DNA of 21,270 bases from the IMG/VR virus record IMGVR_UViG_3300044712_001614, positions 1-21,270 of that record; one strand, written 5' to 3'. The position numbers and the translations under genes are program-made. Below are positions 21,186 through 21,270 of this stretch, one piece after another; positions within the stretch are counted from its first letter, which is position 1; each line of letters starts with the position of its first letter. The notes under the pieces were generated by a model. It was not told where the DNA came from, did not search any database, and saw nothing but the letters and a program-made list of their open reading frames with translations. The DNA is from a virus.

Positions 21186-21270
21186 CTATTTTTTAAGTCG
21201 CCATCGTGCTGACTCTTATAGGCTGTCCCATGTTCTGGGGAAGCAGGTTTCAGTGGGGTCGAAGGTGATG
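21186..21270. other. Right edge, no feature recognised
   Basis: 85 nt after the membrane-protein stop. A T run occurs at 21190-21195 without a clear hairpin before it. No gene start with a ribosome site was seen. Confidence 0.4.

Overview
This window is the late (virion) half of a temperate siphovirus, an HK97-fold tailed phage with a long tail, followed by its integrase, its attachment site and a short accessory segment. The structural region is GC-rich (about 60% in the lines I counted), while the last 600 bases are nearer 40%. The host cannot be named safely. The gene families fit phages of Gram-positive bacteria or Chloroflexota, and the high GC and protein flavour make an Anaerolineae-like host possible (a guess). 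A 45-nt copy of the 3' half of a host tRNA-Pro(CGG) gene gives a better way to find the host than any gene here.

Layout, left to right, all on + until the integrase: small and large terminase, a two-helix membrane protein, portal, ClpP-type prohead protease and major capsid protein (51-5749). These are followed by a head-fibre/decoration protein, a head-tail connector fused to an Ig-like domain, a head closure protein, an HK97 gp10-like protein, a tail terminator and a tail-tube protein with a second copy of the same Ig-like domain (5820-9124). Then come a tail chaperone pair joined by a probable -1 frameshift, a tape measure protein with eight 22-residue hydrophobic repeats, a Dit-like protein, a baseplate hub with an inserted beta-sandwich, an 1104-residue fibre carrying a LecA-like lectin module and a BNR_4/polysaccharide-lyase-like propeller, and a second fibre (9191-19038). 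Seven junctions use an ATGA stop-start overlap, so the late operon looks translationally coupled. No holin or endolysin is visible.

A tyrosine integrase on - (19045-20001) converges on the operon with only 6 nt between stop codons. Upstream of it lies a compact attachment region: a 14-bp inverted repeat whose core also recurs at the integrase start, direct TGAGGTT repeats on both sides, and the tRNA-Pro 3' half. The tRNA fragment has the integrase on its 3' side and repeats on both sides, which fits an unrecombined attP (free or circular phage genome) better than a prophage junction.

The last part has a small hydrophilic gene on - and a three-helix membrane protein gene on + whose start codons are only 24 bp apart. 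A good sigma70-type promoter for the + gene lies beyond the 3' end of the - gene, so its transcript would be antisense to all of the - gene. This looks like a moron (lysogenic conversion/exclusion candidate).

The most unusual signals are an identical 15-nt near-palindrome found three times inside late genes (2333, 7183, 10440), the twin Ig-like domains, the lectin and lyase modules in one fibre, strong hairpins right after the capsid and tail-tube genes, and the attP architecture. No complete RNA gene, CRISPR array, insertion sequence or diversity-generating retroelement was seen.
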